Assembly: GCA_910577885.1 (NCBI GenBank)
Contig: CAJTNK010000080.1
Location: forward strand, 1-8,947
DNA: 8,947 nucleotides
Reading direction: 5' to 3'
Origin: an uncultured Rikenella sp.
Lineage (GTDB): Bacteria; Bacteroidota; Bacteroidia; Bacteroidales; Rikenellaceae
Of the stretch, positions 1 to 5,391 are shown piece by piece; position 1 is the first letter of the stretch, and every line of letters starts with the position of its first letter. The notes beneath the pieces were generated by a model. The model searched no databases, was not told the origin of the DNA, and saw nothing but the letters and a program-made list of their open reading frames with translations. Position numbers and translations under genes: made by a program.

Positions 1-120
1 CGCGCGCCTGGGGAAATCATTCCCGATAAACTCATCGTTTATCGGGTTGATTTCCCTCTTAAGGCGTGGCGCGCGGTGCCGCTCGGCACTCGAAAGCTGG
101 AGTTGGCTCGGCAACTAGCT
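1..120. repeat. Hairpin-rich non-coding region, possibly half of a palindromic intergenic element
   Basis: Three nested or successive dyads are visible. The largest pairs 1-8 with 68-75 (CGCGCGCC/GGCGCGCG), 11-19 with 48-56 (GGGAAATCA/TGATTTCCC) and 22-31 with 37-46 (CCCGATAAAC/GTTTATCGGG), closed by a 5-nt loop. A small hairpin follows at 76-89 (GTGCC-GCTC-GGCAC), then one at 95-120 (AGCT, GG bulge, AGTTG, 6-nt loop, CAACT, AGCT). The order long hairpin, small hairpin, GAAAG box (92-96), terminal hairpin resembles one half of the complete elements at 1915-2260 and 3085-3396, but the stem sequences differ. Membership in that family is an inference. No coding sequence is supported here, and the left part of the structure is cut by the window edge. 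Confidence 0.5.
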
Positions 121-177
121 ATAACTGCCCTACGCGGGCGGCGGCCGCAAAGGACGAGCCTAAACCAAGAGAACCAC

Positions 178-198
178 AATAAAAGCCCCGAATGGGGC
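178..198 (-). terminator. Rho-independent terminator of the PH-protein/birA/TSCPD operon
   Basis: On the minus strand a perfect stem GCCCC (198-194), loop ATTC, GGGGC (189-185) is followed directly by TTTTATT (184-178). This is a textbook intrinsic terminator for transcription leaving the TSCPD gene, whose stop codon is at 317, leaving a 3' untranslated stretch of about 120 nt. The GC-only stem is short, but the T tract sits at the right place and only on this strand. Confidence 0.7.
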
Positions 199-204
199 CC
201 CCGG

Positions 205-290
205 CGGGACCGGCGATGCTGCGCATCGCATGGGCCATTCGGATGAGAAAACCCGGTAAAACACCCTTTGGGTGCGCCGGACGGCATCCG
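205..290. other. Structured 3' untranslated region with two hairpins
   Basis: Between the TSCPD stop codon and the terminator lie two dyads. One is a perfect 7-bp stem at 213-219/223-229 (GCGATGC/GCATCGC) with a 3-nt loop. The other is an extended interrupted stem pairing CGGATG (240-245) with CATCCG (285-290), CCGG (253-256) with CCGG (277-280), and CACCC (262-266) with GGGTG (270-274) around a TTT loop. Function is unknown; mRNA 3'-end stabilisation or a remnant of a repeat element are both possible. No convincing gene is seen in 1-316. Confidence 0.45.
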
Positions 291-316
291 GAAAAGAAAG
301 CCCGCAACCACCCCAA

Positions 317-568
317 CTACCTCAAGGCCTCTTCCAGAGCGAGCGCCAGCTGGTCCGGACACGAAGTCCCGCGACCCTTGCAATCCGTCCCACGGAGCCG
401 GGCAATCACCTCCGTGGCCGGCATCCCCGTTGCCAAAGCCGCCAAACCCTGTGTATTGCCGTGGCAACCGCCCGTGAAACAGATCGAACGGACGATACCC
501 TCCTCTACCTCTACGTCGATTTGACGACTGCAAACCCCCGAAGGAGTGAAACTGATCTTTTTTACCAT
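317..568 (-). CDS. TSCPD domain-containing small protein (TIGR03905-like)
   Basis: An 83-residue protein that is almost entirely one TSCPD domain, named for its C-terminal Thr-Ser-Cys-Pro-Asp motif, here T68-S69-C70-P71-D72. Four cysteines stand in typical family positions: C13 in a GVCS turn, C35 in GGCHGN, C63, and C70 in the name motif. A fifth, C30, lies close to C35. The length matches stand-alone family members. A related domain occurs at the C-terminus of some ribonucleotide reductases, and the cysteines suggest metal or nucleic-acid binding, but no biochemical role is established to my knowledge. The ATG at 568 lies 24 nt after the birA stop, with no clear Shine-Dalgarno sequence, so it is probably the last gene of a three-gene operon. 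Identity as a TSCPD protein is secure; function is not. Confidence 0.9.
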   Translation of the reverse strand: MVKKISFTPSGVCSRQIDVEVEEGIVRSICFTGGCHGNTQGLAALATGMPATEVIARLRGTDCKGRGTSCPDQLALALEEALR

Positions 569-592
569 GATCGTAAAAATACAAAGAAAACC

Positions 593-1351
593 TCAACCCA
601 AGAGCGGTTCCACCTCTTTGAACCAGTAGCGACGCACACCGCCCCCCTCCGCCAGGCGTAATGTCAGCTCGCCCGTGAGACGATCCACCGCCTCGATCGC
701 CGCCCGAAACCGCTCGCCCGAGGTCGCATCCCGGTAGGGATAGAAGCCTCCGTCGGCTCGCCACAGCCGCTCCATGAAAGCCCCGTGCAACGCCTCGCCC
801 GGCTCCGCATACCGCCGTTCGAAAGCCCCGCAAAAAGCCCTCAACACCTCCTCCGGCGACGGAAGAACCGCAGTCCCGTCGTCCGACAGTTCGCCGGCGA
901 TCGAAGTCGGATTGGGCAACGACGCGTCGAACCGACGCTGCCCCACGTTGATCCCGACCCCCACCACCGAACGGCTCAGGTACTCGCTCTGCAACGTATG
1001 TTCGATCAGAATCCCGCCCAGCTTCCTATCCCCCACATAGAGATCGTTCGGCCACTTGATCGCACACCGCACACCGCCACCGGTCGCCTCCCGCACCGCA
1101 TCGCTGGCCGCCAAAGCCGCCATCTCGCTGATCCGGAACTGCTCCTCCACCAGAATATGGGTCGGCTCCAACACCAGCGAAAACATCAGATTCACCCCCG
1201 GCTCGCTCTCCCATCGGTTTCCCCGCTGCCCGCGCCCGGCCGTCTGCCGACGAGCCGTCAACACACACCCATGACCGTACCGATCCGCCGCCCCCATCGC
1301 CACGTCGTTCGTCGAACTCACCTCGTCGAAAGAAATAATCCGAAACTCCAT
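593..1351 (-). CDS. birA: Biotin--[acetyl-CoA-carboxylase] ligase (BirA, no DNA-binding domain)
   Basis: A 252-residue biotin protein ligase that makes biotinyl-5'-AMP from biotin and ATP and transfers biotin to the lysine of carrier proteins such as acetyl-CoA carboxylase BCCP. The catalytic core begins at once: SSTN at residues 12-15, the biotinyl-AMP binding loop GRGQRG at 39-44 followed by W47, then KWPND at 99-103 and KLGGILIE at 110-117, whose K110 matches the essential lysine of the family. GVGINV follows near 131-136, and the last roughly 50 residues form the small C-terminal domain. There is no N-terminal winged helix, so this is the single-function class and should not repress transcription. 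The start at 1351 is 3 nt after the stop of the upstream gene, with GGAG about 11 nt before it inside that gene, indicating translational coupling. Confidence 0.95.
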   Translation of the reverse strand: MEFRIISFDEVSSTNDVAMGAADRYGHGCVLTARRQTAGRGQRGNRWESEPGVNLMFSLVLEPTHILVEEQFRISEMAALAASDAVREATGGGVRCAIKWPNDLYVGDRKLGGILIEHTLQSEYLSRSVVGVGINVGQRRFDASLPNPTSIAGELSDDGTAVLPSPEEVLRAFCGAFERRYAEPGEALHGAFMERLWRADGGFYPYRDATSGERFRAAIEAVDRLTGELTLRLAEGGGVRRYWFKEVEPLLG

Positions 1352-1354
1352 CCC

Positions 1355-1891
1355 CTATTTCTCCAACCGTGTCTGCACAAACGCAAAAAACTCCTCCGTC
1401 CGTCGGCCGCAACCGAAAACATACCGTCGCCCCTGCCGCGTCCGGACCCAAACCAAGTGAGTCAGATTCGTCGCATACATCGTGAAACTCCCCAGCCGCT
1501 TATTCCGGAACCGCCCAAAATACCCACACATACCACCGCTCCCAAATGTCCGTATCGTGCCGTCCAGATACGACTTCGGAATCATCCGGGCCTCCTCCAC
1601 CTCGCTCAGCGGGATCTTCAACGCACCGAACAACCGTCCCACCGCCATCCGCTCCCCATCGGCCCGCAGCCGCAACGGCATATATCCAGCCACACCGACC
1701 AACGAAACCAAAAGGATCAACAGAACCGCATATTTCGACCACACCACCCATCCCAACGTCCCATCAATCCTCATCAGAACGATCCCACCCCACGCCAAAA
1801 CACCACTACCAAGGAGGGTCCAAACCCACACCGCAACGGTCCACCGGAAAGGACACGAAAACCGATCTTCTCTCTTCATACTTCGTATCAT
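1355..1891 (-). CDS. Two-TM membrane protein with PH-like (bPH) domain
   Basis: A 178-residue protein without known function. A short basic N-terminus is followed by two hydrophobic segments at about residues 17-39 and 50-70, so the long C-terminal part probably lies in the cytoplasm. That part (about 75-175) resembles bacterial PH-domain proteins common in Bacteroidota: alternating beta-like stretches, a GSGGMCGYFGRFRNKRLGSF region at 117-136 and TMYATNL at 137-143, then VWVRT and YVFGC near the end. The assignment rests on this recognisable pattern. It is first in an apparent operon, 3 nt upstream of birA. ATG codons at 1891 and 1879 are both possible starts; neither has a well-spaced Shine-Dalgarno sequence, although GGAGG lies about 25 nt upstream. 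A hairpin-rich repeat element ends only about 23 nt before the start. Confidence 0.8.
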   Translation of the reverse strand: MIRSMKREDRFSCPFRWTVAVWVWTLLGSGVLAWGGIVLMRIDGTLGWVVWSKYAVLLILLVSLVGVAGYMPLRLRADGERMAVGRLFGALKIPLSEVEEARMIPKSYLDGTIRTFGSGGMCGYFGRFRNKRLGSFTMYATNLTHLVWVRTRQGRRYVFGCGRRTEEFFAFVQTRLEK

Positions 1892-1914
1892 ATTAATTTC
1901 GTTTCTTGGCTCCT

Positions 1915-2260
1915 CCTCGTGCTATAATTTGCGAACCGTTTTTTAAGCCGGATAGAACTGTTCTTTTTGTGAACAAAAAGAACCAAAAAAACTTTCAAGG
2001 ATGCTTGCGCATCCTAACTCTATCTCGGTACAGTATTCACCTTGTTTCTTTGGGGGTGCTCTTTTTTGCGGGCGCGATAAGATTTCAAGTCGCCTCACGC
2101 GCCCGTCAAAAAAGTGTCACCCCCAACCCACACGAAGAACCTTGTGCCCCGAATGGCTTTAAAGTGCGACAGCACTTTCGGAAGTCTTTTGGGTACCTTT
2201 TCTTCAGAAAAGGTACAGTACCCTCCTGCCACTAAGAACGACTGCACGCTATGCCGAAGC
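1915..2260. repeat. Palindromic intergenic element, complete copy 1
   Basis: This non-coding element fills the 386-bp gap between argB and the PH-protein gene. From left to right it has: outer flank 1915-1959, 24-nt hairpin T at 1960-1983 (GTTCTTTTTGT, GA, perfect complement), box CCAAAAAAACTTTC from 1983, small hairpin 1999-2014 (GGATGC-TTGC-GCATCC), long central hairpin 2050-2126, small hairpin 2161-2178 (AAAGTGC-GACA-GCACTTT), mirrored box GAAGTCTTTTGG, 24-nt hairpin K at 2193-2216 (GTACCTTTTCT, TC, perfect complement), and outer flank 2217-2260. The same modules recur at 3085-3396 in reverse order and orientation. I see no transposase and no clear target duplication. Outer limits are estimated from similarity between copies and are good to about 5-10 nt. 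Confidence 0.85.
2050..2126. repeat. Long central inverted repeat of element 1
   Basis: Pairing is TTGGGGGTG (2050-2058) with CACCCCCAA (2118-2126), CTTTTTTG (2061-2068) with CAAAAAAG (2107-2114), and CGGGCGCG (2069-2076) with CGCGCCCG (2098-2105). That is 25 base pairs interrupted by one small internal loop, around a 21-nt terminal loop. Confidence 0.9.
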
Positions 2261-2277
2261 AGTACAAGGAGGAATTA

Positions 2278-3057
2278 TTATTGATGTAAAGTTGTACCGC
2301 CGTAGCCCGGGCAGGTCAAAGACTCGGCCGAGCAGATAACCACGTTTTGGACCCCCGCTTCGATCGCCCGGAAAGCGTTCTCCAGCTTCGGCAACATCCC
2401 GTCGGCCACCACCCCCTCGGCTTTGAGTCGCTCATACGAGGCCGGGTCGATGCTCGGAATCACCGAACTGTCGTCCGCCACATCCCGCAACACCCCCGGT
2501 TTCTCGAAGCAGTAGACCAGCTCCACCGCATACCGCGCCGAGAGGCCCACGGCCACCGCCTGAGCCACCGTATCGGCATTCGTGTTGAGCAACGCCCCCT
2601 CCTCCGCATCATACGTGATGGGCGCCACCACCGGAACCAAACCGCCGTCCAACAGCGTCACGGCCGTATCCAAACCGAACTCCACCGGATCACCCACAAA
2701 GCCATAGTCCACCGGCTCCGGATTCCGCCGACGAGACCGGATCAGCCCACCATCCACCCCGCACAAACCCAAAGCATGACAACCCTCACCCCGCAAACCG
2801 GCTACAATATTCTTGTTAATCAACCCGGCATAAACCATCGTCACGATCCGCAACGTCTCGGCATCCGTCACCCGACGACCGCCGATCATCCGAGTCTCGA
2901 TCCCCAACCCCTGCGAAATCGAAGTCGCAATCTTCCCTCCACCATGCACCAACACCTTCTTACCCCCCATCCCCGCAAAATCACCCAAAAAACGCTCCAA
3001 CTTCTCCGCATGATCGACCACATTCCCGCCGATCTTCACAACACGTACTGTCTCCAT
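2278..3057 (-). CDS. argB: Acetylglutamate kinase (possibly N-succinylglutamate kinase)
   Basis: A 259-residue amino-acid kinase that phosphorylates the side-chain carboxylate of an N-acylated glutamate in arginine biosynthesis. Visible family features are KIGGN at residues 8-12, HGGGK at 38-42, GRRVTD at 60-65, NTNAD at 158-162 and MLPKLENA at 221-228, with K8, D162 and K224 as likely catalytic or ATP-contacting residues. Bacteroides fragilis is known to use N-succinyl rather than N-acetyl intermediates, so the substrate here may be N-succinylglutamate; the sequence alone does not decide. The reading frame continues upstream to 3153, but that extension reads into a repeat element. The ATG at 3057 is preferred because it gives the family N-terminus METVRVVKIGG and has AGGGAGA about 8 nt before it. 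It stands alone, away from other arg genes, bracketed by two inverted repeat elements. Confidence 0.93.
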   Translation of the reverse strand: METVRVVKIGGNVVDHAEKLERFLGDFAGMGGKKVLVHGGGKIATSISQGLGIETRMIGGRRVTDAETLRIVTMVYAGLINKNIVAGLRGEGCHALGLCGVDGGLIRSRRRNPEPVDYGFVGDPVEFGLDTAVTLLDGGLVPVVAPITYDAEEGALLNTNADTVAQAVAVGLSARYAVELVYCFEKPGVLRDVADDSSVIPSIDPASYERLKAEGVVADGMLPKLENAFRAIEAGVQNVVICSAESLTCPGYGGTTLHQ

Positions 3058-3084
3058 AATTAATCTCCCTTTTTTAACCCATTT

Positions 3085-3396
3085 CTCGCTTGTTCTATAA
3101 CCGTCTTTAGCGACGGGAGGGTACTGTACCTTTTCTGAAGAAAAGGTACCCAAAAGACTTCCGAACGCATCCCGTTGGGATGCTTTGGCCGTGTCAGCCC
3201 GGTGTTTGGGGTGGGATTCTTTTTGGGCGCGCTTAGGCTGCGAAAACCTTAGTGCGCGCCTAAAAGAACCCCACCCATAAACCTAAGGATTGCGGAGCCT
3301 AAGGCGTAGCGTATGCTATCTGAAAGTTTTTTTGGTTCTTTTTGTTCACAAAAAGAACAGTTCCGTACAGTAGCCAATGATCGATTACAGCAGAAG
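3085..3396. repeat. Palindromic intergenic element, complete copy 2 (inverted relative to copy 1)
   Basis: This element fills most of the 352-bp gap between ugd and argB. From left to right it has: outer flank 3085-3125, 24-nt hairpin K at 3126-3149 (GTACCTTTTCT, GA, complement), box CCAAAAGACTTCCG, small hairpin 3167-3183 (GCATCCC-GTT-GGGATGC), long central hairpin 3204-3282, weak small hairpin 3307-3318 (TAGC-GTAT-GCTA), mirrored box GAAAGTTTTTTTGG, 24-nt hairpin T at 3335-3358 (GTTCTTTTTGT, TC, complement), and outer flank to about 3396. Hairpin K faces argB, as in copy 1, so the two copies are in opposite orientation. The 2-nt hairpin centres agree with copy 1 only after reversal, which confirms the orientation. 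No protein is encoded. Confidence 0.85.
3204..3282. repeat. Long central inverted repeat of element 2
   Basis: The left arm 3204-3232 (starting GTTTGGGGTGGG) pairs imperfectly with the right arm 3254-3282 (ending CCCCACCCATAAAC). The inner part GGCGCGC (3226-3232) pairs perfectly with GCGCGCC (3254-3260). The arrangement G-rich, T-rich, GGGCGCG matches the central hairpin of element 1 in order but not base for base, and each arm change is largely matched in its partner. Confidence 0.85.
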
Positions 3397-3409
3397 AGAG
3401 AAACATTGT

Positions 3410-4735
3410 TTACAAGACGCCGATACCGTAGTAGTCGAAACCGAGTGAGCGGAGTTCCGCACGGTCGAAGATGTTTCGTCCGTCGACCACGGCATGGCCA
3501 CGCATGGCCCGTTTGAGGACCTCCCAGTTGGGGAGGCGGAACTCCTTCCACTCGGTCAGCAACACCAGTGCATCGGCGTCGAGCACCGCGCCGTAGGCAT
3601 CGGCGGCATAGCGGATCGCCTCCGAGCCCAGTCTTCGCCGGGCTTCGTCCATCGCCACCGGGTCGTAGGCCACGACCTCGGCCCCGGCCTCCAGCAGTTG
3701 CGGGATCAAGACCAGCGACGGAGCCTCGCGCATGTCGTCCGTTCCCGGTTTGAAGGCCAGCCCCCAGAGCGCAATCCGTCGGCCCCGCAACGCCTCGACG
3801 CTGCCGAAATGCCGCACCAGCTTTTCGAACAAAATCTTCTTTTGCCGTTCGTTGACCCGTTCGACCGCCTCCAGGACCTCCATCCGGTACCCGTTCTGAG
3901 CCGCGCTGTGGATCAACGCTTTGACGTCCTTCGGGAAGCACGACCCCCCGTAGCCGCAACCCGGGTAAAGGAACTTGTTGCCGATCCGGCTATCCGCCCC
4001 GATCCCCCGACGCACCATATTGACATCGGCCCCCACCGCCTGACACAGGTTGGCCACGTCGTTGATGAACGAGATCCGGGTGGCCAGCATCGCATTGGCC
4101 GCATACTTGGTCATCTCGGCCGACGGGATGTCCATGAACATCACCCGAAAGTTGTTCAGCAACAGCGGTTTGTAGAGTCTCGTCATCAACTCCCGCGCCC
4201 GATCCGAGTCGGTGCCGACCACCACCCGGTCCGGCCGCATGAAGTCTTCGATGGCGTTCCCCTCTTTGAGGAACTCCGGGTTCGAGGCCACGTCGAACGG
4301 CACCTCCACCCCGCGCGCCTCGAGCTGCGCCCGGATCGCCGCCCGCACCCGCGCCGCCGTTCCCACCGGAACGGTCGACTTCGTCACCACCAGGATATAC
4401 CGGTCGATATTCCGGCCGATCGTCTCGGCCACCTGCAGGACATACCGCAAGTCGGCGCTCCCGTCCTCATCGGGCGGCGTGCCGACGGCCGAAAAGACGA
4501 TCTCGACATCCGGCAAGACCTCCTCCAGCGACGTCGTGAAATGCAACCTCCCGGCCCGGTGGTTCTTCTCGACCAACTGTTCGAGGTTCGGCTCGTAGAT
4601 CGGAATCTCGCCCCGCTGCAACCGGTCGATCTTCGAAGCATCCGTATCCACGCAGGTCACCTCCACCCCCAGCTCCGCAAAACAGGTCCCGGTCACCAAA
4701 CCCACATAACCGGTCCCGACAATGGCTATCTTCAT
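3410..4735 (-). CDS. ugd: UDP-glucose 6-dehydrogenase
   Basis: A 441-residue cytoplasmic enzyme that oxidises UDP-glucose to UDP-glucuronate in two NAD+-dependent steps, supplying a precursor for acidic polysaccharides and other UDP-uronates. The N-terminal Rossmann domain carries GTGYVG at residues 7-12 and D30 for NAD ribose binding. TKSTVP lies at 119-124, EFLKEG at 154-159 and EMTKYAANA at 207-215 with K210. The catalytic cysteine C266 sits in GCGYGGSCFPKD (259-270). The C-terminal UDP-binding domain includes ALWGLAFKPGTDDMREAPS. Length fits the family of about 440 residues. The ATG at 4735 is 4 nt after the upstream lipoprotein stop, indicating co-translation. UDP-N-acetyl-mannosamine dehydrogenases share the fold, but this motif set favours UDP-glucose. 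Confidence 0.95.
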   Translation of the reverse strand: MKIAIVGTGYVGLVTGTCFAELGVEVTCVDTDASKIDRLQRGEIPIYEPNLEQLVEKNHRAGRLHFTTSLEEVLPDVEIVFSAVGTPPDEDGSADLRYVLQVAETIGRNIDRYILVVTKSTVPVGTAARVRAAIRAQLEARGVEVPFDVASNPEFLKEGNAIEDFMRPDRVVVGTDSDRARELMTRLYKPLLLNNFRVMFMDIPSAEMTKYAANAMLATRISFINDVANLCQAVGADVNMVRRGIGADSRIGNKFLYPGCGYGGSCFPKDVKALIHSAAQNGYRMEVLEAVERVNERQKKILFEKLVRHFGSVEALRGRRIALWGLAFKPGTDDMREAPSLVLIPQLLEAGAEVVAYDPVAMDEARRRLGSEAIRYAADAYGAVLDADALVLLTEWKEFRLPNWEVLKRAMRGHAVVDGRNIFDRAELRSLGFDYYGIGVL

Positions 4736-4739
4736 AGGG

Positions 4740-5285
4740 TTACTCCTTCGTATCGGACGTCAGCGGCCCGTAAGATACCGTATATCGCTTGCTCTGAGGA
4801 TACTCCTCCTTGGACATCGTCGAGATCCCCGTTATCAGGTAGTCGAACTCGAGGCTCCCCGAAGTGGTCAGCGTCAACCCCGAACCGCCCGAATCACGCT
4901 GCGCATCGGTAATCACCTTCGCCAAATCGCTATCGTCCAGACGCTTCACCTCGTTCCGATAGTAGTTATAAGCCTGCTGGTCATTGATCCTCAGATCCGG
5001 CCCCTCGATCACCAACGGATTCCACCCGTAGATCCGCGCAAAACCGCCACTGACCAACCACTTGTCCAGGCACAAAGCCACCCGGTACAAATCCCGCTGG
5101 TCGGCCGGCAACTGTTCGATTTGATCCGGAGACAAGTCACCGCCCTGTTCATTCTTCTGCAAATCGTAATACTTCACCGCAAGCTGATACGACGCGTACG
5201 GTTTCTCCTTCTGGCAACCGCCCGAAAACAATGCCCCGACGACCACCGATACAACGGCCAACACCCCCAAAATCTGCTTTTTCAT
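4740..5285 (-). CDS. Putative lipoprotein of unknown function
   Basis: A 181-residue protein with a lipoprotein signal peptide: KK at residues 2-3, hydrophobic core to about residue 20, then SGGC with the lipidated cysteine at C24. The -3 residue is serine rather than the usual leucine, so the lipobox is not ideal. The mature protein begins C-Q-K-E-K, reminiscent of the charged signal that sends lipoproteins to the cell surface in Bacteroidota (for example QKDDE in Capnocytophaga); that comparison is tentative. The rest is soluble and polar, with aromatic-rich segments (SYQLAVKYYDLQ near 32-43, YNYYRNE near 106-112). I recognise no domain. It is 4 nt upstream of ugd, so it is probably co-transcribed, but that alone does not assign it to polysaccharide synthesis. 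Confidence 0.8.
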   Translation of the reverse strand: MKKQILGVLAVVSVVVGALFSGGCQKEKPYASYQLAVKYYDLQKNEQGGDLSPDQIEQLPADQRDLYRVALCLDKWLVSGGFARIYGWNPLVIEGPDLRINDQQAYNYYRNEVKRLDDSDLAKVITDAQRDSGGSGLTLTTSGSLEFDYLITGISTMSKEEYPQSKRYTVSYGPLTSDTKE

Positions 5286-5293
5286 CCTCCATT

Positions 5294-5300
5294 CCTCCTT
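5294..5300 (-). promoter_or_regulatory. Strong Shine-Dalgarno sequence of the lipoprotein gene
   Basis: On the minus strand AAGGAGG ends 8 nt before the ATG at 5285, an ideal spacing. A second GGAGG (5286-5290) touches the start codon and is too close to act. Such a strong site is unusual beside the weak sites of the neighbouring genes, and it fixes the start of the lipoprotein. Confidence 0.65.
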
Positions 5301-5332
5301 TTGTGATTGATGTATGATTCTTTGTGAACGAA

Positions 5333-5371
5333 TAACACCCCCCGCCTCCTAAAGAGAACCGAGGGGTGTTA
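5333..5371 (-). terminator. Hairpin after fcl, candidate terminator or leader structure
   Basis: A perfect 9-bp stem pairs TAACACCCC (5333-5341) with GGGGTGTTA (5363-5371) around a 21-nt loop, in the 106-bp gap between the fcl stop (5392) and the lipoprotein start (5285). It starts about 20 nt after the fcl stop. On the minus strand it is followed by TTCGTTC rather than a clean T tract, so intrinsic termination would be weak. It could instead be part of the lipoprotein mRNA leader. Confidence 0.5.
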
Positions 5372-5391
5372 CAAAGATGCGCATTTTTTCG

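Noticed and set aside
119..316. 65-residue minus-strand ORF just after the TSCPD gene
   Set aside because: It runs through the terminator and hairpins, and its composition (Gly, Ala, Arg) gives no family signal. It is not supported as a gene.
785..1927. 380-residue plus-strand ORF opposite birA and the PH-protein gene
   Set aside because: It is an antisense shadow rich in Pro, Arg and His from GC-biased complementary codons, with no domain, and the minus-strand genes there are clear.
1923..1932. TATAATTTGC at the end of element 1 as a promoter -10/-7 box
   Set aside because: The TA-to-TTTG spacing does not match TAnnTTTG, no upstream TTTG box is placed correctly, and it reads into the element away from any plus-strand gene.
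2050..2126. CRISPR-like or tandem repeat array
   Set aside because: The repeats are inverted dyads, not regularly spaced direct repeats with unique spacers.
1906..2235. 109-residue plus-strand ORF across element 1
   Set aside because: It translates hairpins and boxes of the repeat; the equivalent region of element 2 does not keep the frame.
2265..2289. Plus-strand AAGGAGG followed by ATG at 2284, resembling a translation start
   Set aside because: The ATG is followed directly by TAA, so it encodes nothing; the sequence is simply the 3' end of argB in reverse.
1915..3396. Elements flanking argB as a composite transposon
   Set aside because: No transposase and no target-site duplication are visible, and similar elements occur singly elsewhere in the window, so co-mobilisation is not supported.
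3494..4912. 472-residue plus-strand ORF opposite ugd
   Set aside because: Same shadow pattern; ugd on the other strand has every family motif.
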